Source: Drosophila miranda (taxonomy: Eukaryota; Arthropoda; Insecta; Diptera; Drosophilidae). Taken from it: a stretch of 64,000 nucleotides of DNA. Of the stretch, positions 1-12,200 are shown one piece after another (within the stretch, counting starts at the first letter, position 1; every line of letters starts with the position of its first letter). The notes under the pieces were generated by a model. The model was not told where the DNA came from and did no database searches. It saw nothing but the letters and a program-made list of their open reading frames with translations. The position numbers and the translations under genes are program-made. Location of the stretch: the NCBI RefSeq assembly GCF_003369915.1, contig NC_046677.1, positions 19,176,913 to 19,240,912 on the forward strand, read 5' to 3'.

Positions 1-1933
1 TCACTTGGTGATGCTCATTGATCAATTGCTCACATGCAGGACGGTGACATCATCGATGGGATCGTCCGCCCAGTCAAGGTATGTCAACAGAGGCACCCCG
101 CAAGGTGGTGTCCTGTCTCCTCTTCTGTGGAACATAGCAGTCAACAAGATTCTATGTGACCTAGAAGGGGGGGGCTGCAATGTCGTGGCCTATGCGGACG
201 ACGTTGCGATTATCTTCTCGGGGAAATACCCCCAAACACTGTGCGACTTAATGTCCACAAAGCTAGCGCAACTGTCGGATTGGACAGAATCGCGCGGTCT
301 GGGAGTAAATCCCTCAAAAACGGAACTCGTACTATTCACAAATAAATACAAGGTCCCGCCCCTCAACCCTCCAATACTACAAGGATGCAGGCTCTCCTTT
401 AGCGACAGTGCCAGTTACTTAGGGTTGGTAATTGACAAGAAGCTTAGCTGGAACCTGAATGTCAAAGACAGAGTGAAGAAGGCAATGACTGCACTCTACA
501 CATGCAAAAAAGCTTTTGGGCTAAGATGGGGTATGATCCCAAGCATAGCCCAATGGATATATCAAGCTATAGTTAGACCAATACTACTCTACGGAGTTAC
601 GGTGTGGTGGCCGGCCCTATCAAAAAGGGCGATCACCAAGCAACTGGGCAAAGTCCAGCGGACTGCCGCCCTATGCATCAGCGGAGCTCTTCGCACCACC
701 CCAAATGATGCGCTAAATGCCATCCTATGCCTACAGAGCCTTGACCTCGCAGGAAAGGAACGGGCAGAAGCAGCAGCAATACGTCTAAGAGACTCAGATC
801 AATGGGTGACACAGTGCATAGGTCACTCAGCCATATAAAATAATAGCAGTACCGTCCCCTCAAAAACAGACTACCAAGTTCCAAGAGAGTACACAGACAC
901 TCCCTTCGACACAATCATCCCTCACAGAGACGAATGGCTCGAGGGACTCCCAGGCCCAGATGGGGCCATAAACATCTTCACAGATGGATCAAAGCTGGAC
1001 GACAGAGTCGGAGGGGGAATCTACTCTGAACAGCTAAGCATAAGGCATTCCTTCAGACTCCCAGATCATTGCAGTGTCTTTCAAGCGGAAGTCATAGCAA
1101 TCAGGGAGGCTCTAGACTGCCTACAAGCGGCTGCCGTCACGGCAACCAAGCTAAACATTTATAGCAACAGCCAGGCTGCGATCAAATCGCTAAGCGCGAT
1201 TTCCTCGAACTCGGCCACCGTGGCAGACTGCCGCAAATCTCTGCACGAGATGGCTCAGCAATTTGCTATTAGCCTGATTTGGGTCCCGGGCCACCGGGAC
1301 ATCGAGGGCAACTGTATAGCGGACGAGCTGGCCAGATCTGGCACTACAATCCCCCTTCTCCAAGACAAGGAGGATATCTGTATGCCAATGGCCACCTGTA
1401 AGCTCATTATAAGGGAGCAATACAAGCGACTAAACAACGATATGTGGCAAACAGTGCCACGATGTCGCACAACTCGGCAAACATGGCCGACCATGGACAT
1501 GAAGCGCACCTCCGAGCTCCTCAAGTTAAGCAGGAAAAGGTGCAGCGTAGTCACAAGTTCCCTCACGGGACACTGGCTAATAGGCACCCACGCTAACAGG
1601 CTGGGGGCCCCACATAACGATTTTTGTCGCAGCTGTAGAGACGAGGAAGAGGAGGAGACAGTGGAACATCTGTTCTGCTCCTGCCCAGCTCTCAGCAGAA
1701 GAAGGCTACAGCACCTGGGCTCAGCCTTTCTACACGACATCTCAGAGATGTCCAAACTATGTCCCAGGAGGATAGCGAACTTTGTGAGAGCATCTGGATG
1801 GGATAATTGCTGACAGGAAGTCTCACAACGCAGGAAGGAAATGATCCTATGCGGTATCACAACGGGCCGAAACCGGCCTAAGTGTGACGGGTTCCGAGCG
1901 AGCCCGGCAGCCGCCTCAAGCTAACCTAACCTT
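1..1933 (+). mobile_element. LOA-like non-LTR retrotransposon, 3' part of ORF2 (RT C-terminal half + RNase H) and 3' end
   Basis: Remnant of ORF2, which reverse-transcribes the element's own RNA. One frame runs from the window start to the TGA at 1811-1813, broken only by a TAA at 836-838. Visible in order are the RT block GTPQGGVLSPLLWN, the YADD active site (near 190-205), thumb and linker, RNase H from FTDGS (about 977), a GHRDIEGN..ADELA motif (about 1290-1335) and a C-terminal Cys/His stretch (CRSC...HLFCSCPAL). One RNase H acidic position usually found as YSDSQ reads YSNSQ (near 1160). The 3' UTR ends in a short CTAACC run at about 1921-1932, a tail style seen in LOA-clade elements. RNase H after the RT supports LOA-like or I-like assignment; LOA is my inference. 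Finger and endonuclease parts lie outside the window or are missing. GC is clearly higher than in the flanks. Confidence 0.88.
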
Positions 1934-2415
1934 CCGCCGGCCTGCGATGCTCTTTGCAGCCTTTCGTACCTTCGCGCTTTGTATACGTGCTTCTTCTTCA
2001 GGCTCGATTCCCTCGCGTTCAGACTGTCGGTCTCGCTTGCTAAGTCCTCGAGGGCACTTTTCTGACGACTTGCAGCCCTGTCGCCTGCGTTGGTTCTCCG
2101 CCTCTTCCACATTCATCTTCTCAGCCCTTGATGTTGAGATTCGCCTTCTGTGGCTCCTCATTGTGCCCAAGGCAACTTGGTTCAACCAATTTTCTTTCAT
2201 TTTCGGGAGAGCCATATCGGTTCTTTCCGGTACCGGATAAGATCCATCATACACTCACATATGTTTCTGTGTGTAACTTCTGTTGTGAGGGCCGTACCTA
2301 TTACGTTACTTATGTCATCTGCATAAGCTGTTAGTTTTGGGACTCTTCTCGCACATCTCTTGATGCTGAACCACCATGAGGTGTACCTCTATGTGATCCT
2401 TTACCATGGAAGCGA
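1934..2415. other. Spacer or decayed retroelement sequence
   Basis: No host gene is visible. A moderately GC-rich stretch at 1916-2254 is open on the minus strand with a highly charged, Arg/Glu-rich translation, which could be a scrap of a non-LTR ORF1 or chance. It sits between two non-LTR fragments of opposite orientation, so decayed retroelement sequence is the simplest reading. Confidence 0.3.
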
Positions 2416-2419
2416 TGCG

Positions 2420-2995
2420 CCACTCTGATTGCAGGCTTATCGGTCTGTAAGGCTTGGGGATCATAAGGCTACACTTTCCTGCCCTTGGGAGGAAGACAAC
2501 TCTCTATTCTCTATTGAATAGGGAAATACTCTGCCATGTGGTAATCACCTTTTTGTTCACCTGCATCATGGCTGAGAATATTCCGTCCAGTCCAGGTGCT
2601 GTTAGGCCCGCGAAGGAGTCTATGGCCCATTGGATTCTCTTAGGGGCTATCAGATCTGCCGGTGGGTGTTATTTCTCGGTTGCTAGGTCATTATGCTTGT
2701 TCGCTTCTGTGTTCTCGGTGCAGCCTGGGAAGTGGGATTCCATTATTCCGGTAAGGGCTTCTTTACTAGGCGCTGTCCACTGTCCATCATCTAGCTTGAT
2801 TTGACTGTGTATTGTGGGATACTTTGAAAGCAACTTCCAAAGTTTCGGAATTTCCTTCTTGTTGCTCTTGAGTTGTGCTCTGTATTCCTTGTTGATAATG
2901 TCTTCGTTCGCTTGTTTGGCGATCTTAAAGAGCTCTTTGAGTTTGTTTCTTTGGAGAGAAAGATCTCGGGTCCACCAGAATCGAATGCTTTACTG
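2420..2995 (-). mobile_element. Degenerate non-LTR ORF2 fragment, related to the copy at 50.6-51.1 kb
   Basis: Read by eye, this block parallels 50640-51130 almost phrase by phrase (for example GGGAGGAAGACAACTC, GCCCGCGAAGGAGTCTAT, ATCAGATCTGCCGGTGG versus ACAGATCTGCCGGTGG, TCTTTGAG..TTTTTCTTTG-like segments). In the 50-kb copy the minus frame encodes the endonuclease-RT linker and early RT of an ORF2 protein, so this stretch is taken as a more broken minus-strand copy. No long frame survives. It lies between the LOA-like fragment and the satellite array. Confidence 0.6.
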
Positions 2996-3214
2996 AAATC
3001 TCTGTAAATGCCATCAGTCTAATAAATCATAACAAAAATCTGAAATAGTTTGCGGCGCATCAGACATTTGTAATTCATGTAACATTTCGAGGATGGTACG
3101 AATGCTGTTATCACTAGCAACCAAACCGAATTTTCTGATAGATTTGGGCTTTTAAAAATCTTTAACAAATTCTTTTAAGTTTTTTGGTTTTACACTTTTT
3201 TTGCAGAGCAATGA
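2996..3214. other. AT-rich spacer at left edge of satellite
   Basis: No gene seen. This stretch does not align with the satellite monomer, so it marks the left junction of the array. Confidence 0.5.
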
Positions 3215-4720
3215 TTTTAGAAACTCAGGAAAAGTACAAAAAAAATGTATTGCTTAAAATCTCTTTGTATTTTGCATAGGTACATTAATTATGCGTCGTT
3301 CAAGGTACCATTTGTAAAAATCTATAGATAAAAGACTCAGATGAAGCCGTTTGACCAAACCTTCTTGAGCCGCGTTTTACAGTTAAATACCGTTCGACAC
3401 CATCCCAAATGGTCGTCCTTCCCTTCCCTTTGAACACGACGGAACGGCTTTTGGGGCTGCACCTCATAGCAATCATTCCTCCCAGTCTACTATCTGATTC
3501 CCAGCATGCCTAGCGGAAGGGAAGACCCACCAATCATATCGATCTTTCCGCGTGGTGGCGTATGCTGATAATGGTGCAATAACATTCTATATTTTAGAAA
3601 CTCAGGAAAAGTACAAAATAATTTATAGCTTAAACTCTCTCTGTATATTGTATAGGTACATTAATTATGCGTCGTTCAAGGTACCATTTGTAAAAATCTA
3701 TAGATAAACGACTCAGATGAAGCCGTTTGACCAAACCTTCTTGAGCCGCGTTTTACAGTTAAATACCGTTCGACACCATCCCAAATGGTCGTACTTTCCT
3801 TCCCTTTGAACACGACGGAACTGCTTTTGATGCTGCACCTCATAGCAATCATTCCTCCCAGTCTACTATCTGATTCCCAGCATGCCTAGCGGAAGGGAAG
3901 ACCCACCAATCATATCGATCTTGCCGCGTGGTGGCGTATGTGGATAATGGTGCAATAGCATTCTATATTTTAGAAACTCAGGAAAAGTACAAAATATTTT
4001 ATAGCTTAAACTCTCTTTCTATATTGTATAGGTACATTAATTATGCGTCGTTCAAGGTACCATTTGTAAAAATCTATAGATAAACGACTCAGATGAAGCC
4101 GTTTGACCAAACCTTCTTGAGCCGCGTTTTACAGTTAAATACCGTTCGACACCATCGCAAATGGTCGTCCTTTCCTTCCCTTTGAACACGACGGAACTGC
4201 TTTTGATGCAGCACCTCATAGCAATCATTCCTCCCAGTCTACTATCTGATTCCCAGCATGCCTAGCGGAAGGGAAGACCCACCAATCATATCGATCTTGC
4301 CGCGTGGTGGCGTATGTGGATAATGGTGCAATAGCATTCTATATTTTAGAAACTCAGGCAAAGTACAAACAATTTTATTGCTTTAACACACTTTGTATTT
4401 TGTATAGGTACATTAATTATGCGTCGTTCAAGGTACCATTTGTAAAAATCTATAGATAAACGACTCAGATGAAGCCGTTTGACCAAACCTTCTTGAGCCG
4501 CGTTTTACAGTTAAATACCGTTCGACACCATCCCAAATGGTCGTCCTTTCCTTCCCTTTGAACACGACGGAACTGCTTTTGATGCTGCACCTCATAGCAA
4601 TCATTCCTCCCAGTCTACTATCTGATTCCCAGCATGCCTAGCGGAAGGGAAGACCCACCAATCATATCGATCTTGCCGCGTGGTGGCGTATGTGGATAAT
4701 GGTGGAATAGCATTCTAAAT

Positions 4721-6600
4721 TTTAGAAACTCAGGAAAAGTACAAAATAATTTATAGCTTAAACTCTCTTTCTATATTCTATAGGTACATTAATTATGCGT
4801 CGTTCAAGGTACCATTTGTAAAAATCTACAGATAAACGACTCAGATGAAGCCGTTTGACCAAACCTTCTTGAGCCGCGTTTTACAGTTAAATACCGTTCG
4901 ACACCATCCCAAATGGTCGTCCTTTCCTTCCCTTTGAACACGACGGAACGGCTTTTGGGGCTGCACCTCATAGCAATCATTCCTCCCAGTCTACTATCTG
5001 ATTCCCAGCATGCCTAGCGGAAGAGAAGACCCACCAATCATATCGATCTTGCCGCGTGGTGGCGTATGTGGATAATGGTGGAATAGCATTATAAATTTTA
5101 GAAACTCAGGAAAAGTACAAAATAATTTATAGCTTAAACTCTCTTTCTATATTGTATAGGTACATTAATTATGCGTCGTTCAAGGTACCATTTGTAAAAA
5201 TCTATAGATAAACGACTCAGATGAAGCCGTTTGACAAAACCTTCTTGAGCCGCGTTTTACAGTTAAATACCGTTCGACACCATCCCAAATGGTCGTACTT
5301 TCCTTCCCTTTGAACACGACGGAACTGCTTTTGATGCTGCACCTCATAGCAATCATTCCTCCCAGTCTACTATCTGATTCCCAGCATGCCTAGCGGAAGA
5401 GAAGACCCACCAATCATATCGATCTTGCCGCGTGGTGGCGTATGTGGATAATGGTGGAATAGCATTCTAAATTTTAGAAACTCAGGAAAAGTACGAAATA
5501 ATTTATAGCTTAAACTCTCTTTGTATATTGTATAGGTACATTAATTATGCGTCGTTCAAGGTACCATTTGTAAAAATCTATAGATAAACGACTCAGATGA
5601 AGCCGTTTGACAAAACCTTCTTGAGCCGCGTTTTACAGTTAAATACCGTTCGACACCATCCCAAATGGTCGTACTTTCCTTCCCTTTGAACACGACGGAA
5701 CTGCTTTTGATGCTGCACCTCATAGCAATCATTCCTCCCAGTCTACTATCTGATTCCCAGCATGCCTAGCGGAAGAGAAGACCCACCAATCATATCGATC
5801 TTGCCGCGTGGTGGCGTATGTGGATAATGGTGGAATAGCATTCTAAATTTTAGAAACTCAGGAAAAGTACAAAATAATTTATAGCTTAAACTCTCTTTCT
5901 ATATTGTATAGGTACATTAATTATGCGTCGTTCAAGGTACCATTTGTAAAAATCTATAGATAAACGACTCAGATGAAGCCGTTTGACCAAACCTTCTTGA
6001 GCCGCGTTTTACAGTTAAATACCGTTCGACACCATCCCAAATGGTCGTACTTTCCTTCCCTTTGAACACGACGGAACTGCTTTTGATGCTGCACCTCATA
6101 GCAATCATTCCTCCCAGTCTACTATCTGATTCCCAGCATGCCTAGCGGAAGAGAAGACCCACCAATCATATCGATCTTGCCGCGTGGTGGCGTATGTGGA
6201 TAATGGTGGAATAGCATTCTAAATTTTAGAAACTCAGGAAAAGTACGAAATAATTTATAGCTTAAACTCTCTTTGTATATTGTATAGGTACATTAATTAT
6301 GCGTCGTTCAAGGTACCATTTGTAAAAATCTATAGATAAACGACTCAGATGAAGCCGTTTGACAAAACCTTCTTGAGCCGCGTTTTACAGTTAAATACCG
6401 TTCGACACCATCCCAAATGGTCGTACTTTCCTTCCCTTTGAACACGACGGAACTGCTTTTGATGCTGCACCTCATAGCAATCATTCCTCCCAGTCTACTA
6501 TCTGATTCCCAGCATGCCTAGCGGAAGAGAAGACCCACCAATCATATCGATCTTGCCGCGTGGTGGCGTATGTGGATAATGGTGGAATAGCATTCTAAAT
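4721..6600. repeat. Higher-order repeat block 1 (five monomers, pattern a-b-c-d-c)
   Basis: Monomers can be typed by diagnostic sites: a = CTACAGATAAACGAC plus CGGCTTTTGGGG plus ATAAATTTT; b = CTTTCTATATTGTA with GACAAAACC; c = GTACGAAAT, CTTTGTATATTGTA, GACAAAACC; d = GTACAAAAT, CTTTCTATATTGTA, GACCAAACC. This block reads a-b-c-d-c, and the type-a monomer recurs 1880 bp (5 x 376) downstream. Confidence 0.8.
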
Positions 6601-9232
6601 TTTAGAAACTCAGGAAAAGTACAAAATAATTTATAGCTTAAACTCTCTTTCTATATTCTATAGGTACATTAATTATGCGTCGTTCAAGGTACCATTTGTA
6701 AAAATCTACAGATAAACGACTCAGATGAAGCCGTTTGACCAAACCTTCTTGAGCCGCGTTTTACAGTTAAATACCGTTCGACACCATCCCAAATGGTCGT
6801 CCTTTCCTTCCCTTTGAACACGACGGAACGGCTTTTGGGGCTGCACCTCATAGCAATCATTCCTCCCAGTCTACTATCTGATTCCCAGCATGCCTAGCGG
6901 AAGAGAAGACCCACCAATCATATCGATCTTGCCGCGTGGTGGCGTATGTGGATAATGGTGGAATAGCATTATAAATTTTAGAAACTCAGGAAAAGTACAA
7001 AATAATTTATAGCTTAAACTCTCTTTCTATATTGTATAGGTACATTAATTATGCGTCGTTCAAGGTACCATTTGTAAAAATCTATAGATAAACGACTCAG
7101 ATGAAGCCGTTTGACAAAACCTTCTTGAGCCGCGTTTTACAGTTAAATACCGTTCGACACCATCCCAAATGGTCGTACTTTCCTTCCCTTTGAACACGAC
7201 GGAACTGCTTTTGATGCTGCACCTCATAGCAATCATTCCTCCCAGTCTACTATCTGATTCCCAGCATGCCTAGCGGAAGAGAAGACCCACCAATCATATC
7301 GATCTTGCCGCGTGGTGGCGTATGTGGATAATGGTGGAATAGCATTCTAAATTTTAGAAACTCAGGAAAAGTACAAAATAATTTATAGCTTAAACTCTCT
7401 TTCTATATTGTATAGGTACATTAATTATGCGTCGTTCAAGGTACCATTTGTAAAAATCTATAGATAAACGACTCAGATGAAGCCGTTTGACAAAACCTTC
7501 TTGAGCCGCGTTTTACAGTTAAATACCGTTCGACACCATCCCAAATGGTCGTACTTTCCTTCCCTTTGAACACGACGGAACTGCTTTTGATGCTGCACCT
7601 CATAGCAATCATTCCTCCCAGTCTACTATCTGATTCCCAGCATGCCTAGCGGAAGAGAAGACCCACCAATCATATCGATCTTGCCGCGTGGTGGCGTATG
7701 TGGATAATGGTGGAATAGCATTCTAAATTTTAGAAACTCAGGAAAAGTACGAAATAATTTATAGCTTAAACTCTCTTTGTATATTGTATAGGTACATTAA
7801 TTATGCGTCGTTCAAGGTACCATTTGTAAAAATCTATAGATAAACGACTCAGATGAAGCCGTTTGACAAAACCTTCTTGAGCCGCGTTTTACAGTTAAAT
7901 ACCGTTCGACACCATCCCAAATGGTCGTACTTTCCTTCCCTTTGAACACGACGGAACTGCTTTTGATGCTGCACCTCATAGCAATCATTCCTCCCAGTCT
8001 ACTATCTGATTCCCAGCATGCCTAGCGGAAGAGAAGACCCACCAATCATATCGATCTTGCCGCGTGGTGGCGTATGTGGATAATGGTGGAATAGCATTCT
8101 AAATTTTAGAAACTCAGGAAAAGTACAAAATAATTTATAGCTTAAACTCTCTTTCTATATTGTATAGGTACATTAATTATGCGTCGTTCAAGGTACCATT
8201 TGTAAAAATCTATAGATAAACGACTCAGATGAAGCCGTTTGACCAAACCTTCTTGAGCCGCGTTTTACAGTTAAATACCGTTCGACACCATCCCAAATGG
8301 TCGTACTTTCCTTCCCTTTGAACACGACGGAACTGCTTTTGATGCTGCACCTCATAGCAATCATTCCTCCCAGTCTACTATCTGATTCCCAGCATGCCTA
8401 GCGGAAGAGAAGACCCACCAATCATATCGATCTTGCCGCGTGGTGGCGTATGTGGATAATGGTGGAATAGCATTCTAAATTTTAGAAACTCAGGAAAAGT
8501 ACGAAATAATTTATAGCTTAAACTCTCTTTGTATATTGTATAGGTACATTAATTATGCGTCGTTCAAGGTACCATTTGTAAAAATCTATAGATAAACGAC
8601 TCAGATGAAGCCGTTTGACAAAACCTTCTTGAGCCGCGTTTTACAGTTAAATACCGTTCGACACCATCCCAAATGGTCGTACTTTCCTTCCCTTTGAACA
8701 CGACGGAACTGCTTTTGATGCTGCACCTCATAGCAATCATTCCTCCCAGTCTACTATCTGATTCCCAGCATGCCTAGCGGAAGAGAAGACCCACCAATCA
8801 TATCGATCTTGCCGCGTGGTGGCGTATGTGGATAATGGTGGAATAGCATTCTAAATTTTAGAAACTCAGGAAAAGTACAAAATAATTTATAGCTTAAACT
8901 CTCTTTCTATATTGTATAGGTACATTAATTATGCGTCGTTCAAGGTACCATTTGTAAAAATCTATAGATAAACGACTCAGATGAAGCCGTTTGACCAAAC
9001 CTTCTTGAGCCGCGTTTTACAGTTAAATACCGTTCGACACCATCCCAAATGGTCGTACTTTCCTTCCCTTTGAACACGACGGAACTGCTTTTGATGCTGC
9101 ACCTCATAGCAATCATTCCTCCCAGTCTACTATCTGATTCCCAGCATGCCTAGCGGAAGAGAAGACCCACCAATCATATCGATCTTGCCGCGTGGTGGCG
9201 TATGTGGATAATGGTGGAATAGCATTCTAAAT
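6601..9232. repeat. Higher-order repeat block 2 (seven monomers, a-b-b-c-d-c-d)
   Basis: Same monomer types as block 1 in nearly the same order, with one extra b and an extra terminal d. The first two monomers look identical to 4721-5472 by eye. The order implies block duplication plus one- and two-monomer gains, as expected for unequal exchange. Confidence 0.75.
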
Positions 9233-12200
9233 TTTAGAAACTCAGGAAAAGTACAAAATAATTTATAGCTTAAACTCTCTTTGTATATTGTATAGGTACA
9301 TTAATTATGCGTCGTTATAGCTACCATTTGTAAAAATCTATAGATAAACGACTCAGATGAAGCCGTTTGACCAAACCTTCTTGAGCCGCGTTTTACAGTT
9401 AAATACCGTTCGACACCATCCCAAATGGTCGTACTTTCCTTCCCCTTGAACACGACGGAACTGCTTTTGATGCTGCACCTCATAGCAATCATTCCTCCCA
9501 GTCTACTATCTGATTCCCAGCATGCCTAGCGGAAGAGAAGACCCACCAATCATATCGATCTTGCCGCGTGGTGGCGTATGTGGATAATGGTGCAATAGCA
9601 TTCTAAATTTTAGAAACTCAGGAAAAGTACAAAATAATTTATAGCTTAAACTCTCTTTCTATATTGTATAGGTACATTAATTATGCGTCGTTCAAGGTAC
9701 CATTTGTAAAAATCTATAGATAAAAGACTCAGATGAAGCCGTTTGACCAAACCTTCTTGAGCCGCGTTTTACAGTTAAATACCGTTCGACACCATCCCAA
9801 ATGGTCGTACTTTCCTTCTCTTTGAACACGACGGAACTGCTTTTGATGCTGCACCTCATAGCAATCATTCCTCCCAGTCTACTATCTGATTCCCAGCATG
9901 CCTAGCAGATGGGAAGACCCACCAATCATATCGATCTTGCCGCGTGGTGGCGTATGTGGATAATGGTGGAATAGCATTCTAAATTTTAGAAACTCAGGAA
10001 AAGTACAAAATAATTTATAGCTTAAACTCTCTTTGTATATTGTATAGGTACATTAATTATGCGTCGTTCAAGGTACCATTTGTAAAAATCTATAGATAAA
10101 CGACTCAGATGAAGCCGTTTGACAAAACCTTCTTGAGCCGCGTTTTACAGTTAAATACCGTTCGACACCATCCCAAATGGTCGTACTTTCCTTCCCTTTG
10201 AACACGACGGAACTGCTTTTGATGCTGCACCTCATAGCAATCATTCCTCCCAGTCTACTATCTGATTCCCAGCATGCCTAGCGGAAGAGAAGACCCACCA
10301 ATCATATCGATCTTGCCGCGTGGTGGCGTATGTGGATAATGGTGGAATAGCATTCTAAATTTTAGAAACTCAGGAAAAGTACAAAATAATTTATAGCTTA
10401 AACTCTCTTTCTATATTCTATAGGTACATTAATTATGCGTCGTTCAAGGTACCATTTGTAAAAATCTATAGATAAACGACTCAGATGAAGCCGTTTGACC
10501 AAACCTTCTTGAGCCGCGTTTTACAGTTAAAAACCGTTCGACACCATCCCAAATTGTCGTCCTTCCCTTCCCATTGAACACGACGGAACTGCTTTTGAGG
10601 CTGCACCTCATAGCAATCATTTCTCCCAGTCTACTATCTGATTCCCAGCATGCCTAGCGGATGGGAAGACCCACCAATCATATCGATCTTGCCGCGTGGT
10701 GGCGTATGTGGAAAATGGTGCAATAACATTCTATATTTTAGAAACTCAGGCAAAGTACAAACAATTTTATTGCTTTAACACACTTTGTATTTTGTATAGG
10801 TACATTAATTATGCGTCGTTCAAGGTACCATTTGTAAAAATCTATAGATAAACGACTCAGATGAAGCCGTTTGACCAAACCTTCTTGAGCCGCGTTTTAC
10901 AGTTAAATACCGTTCGACACCATCCCAAATGGTCGTACTTTCCTTCCCTTTGAACACGATGGAACTGCTTTTGATGCTGCACCTCATAGCAATCATTCCT
11001 CCCAGTCTACTATCTGATTCCCAGCATGCCTAGCGGAAGGGAAGACCCACCAATCATATCGATCTTGCCGCGTGGTGGCGTATGTGGATAATGGTGCAAT
11101 AGCATTCTATATTTTAGAAACTCAGGAAAAGTACAAAATATTTTATAGCTTAAACTCTCTTTCTATATTGTATAGGTACATTAATTATGCGTCGTTCAAG
11201 GTACCATTTGTAAAAATCTATAGATAAACGACTCAGATGAAGCCGTTTGACCAAACCGTCTTGAGCCGCATTTTACAGTTAAATACCGTTCGATACCTTC
11301 CCAAATGGTCGTCCTTCCCTTCCCTTTGAACACGACGGAACGGCTTTTGGGGCTGCACCTCATAGCAATCATTCCTCCCAGTCTACTATCTGATTCCCAG
11401 CATGCCTAGCGGAAGAGAAGACCCACCAATCATATCGATCTTGCCGCGTGGTGGCGTATGTGGGTAATGGTGGAATAGCATTCTAAATTTTAGAAACTCA
11501 GGAAAAGTACAAAATAATTTATAGCTTAAACTCTCTTTCTATATTCTATAGGTACATTAATTATGCGTCGTTCAAGGTACCATTTGTAAAAATCTATAGA
11601 TAAACGACTCAGATGAAGCCGTTTGACCAAACCTTCTTGAGCCGCGTTTTACAGTTAAAAACCGTTCGACACCATCCCAAATTGTCGTCCTTCCCTTCCC
11701 ATTGAACACGACGGAACTGCTTTTGAGGCTGCACCTCATAGCAATCATTTCTCCCAGTCTACTATCTGATTCCCAGCATGCCTAGCGGATGGGAAGACCC
11801 ACCAATCATATCGATCTTGCCGCGTGGTGGCGTATGTGGGTAATGGTGGAATAGCATTCTATATTTTAGAAACTCAGGCAAAGTACAAACAATTTTATTG
11901 CTTTAACACTCTTTGTATTTTGTATAGGTACATTAATTATGCGTCGTTCAAGGTACCATTTGTAAAAATCTATAGATAAAAGACTCAGATGAAGCCGTTT
12001 GACCAAACCTTCTTGAGCCGCGTTTTACAGTTAAATACCGTTCGACACCATCCCAAATGGTCGTCCTTCCCTTCCCTTTGAACACGACGGAACGGCTTTT
12101 GGGGCTGCACCTCATAGCAATCATTCCTCCCAGTCTACTATCTGATTCCCAGCATGCCTAGCGGAAGGGAAGACCCACCAATCATATCGATCTTTCCGCG

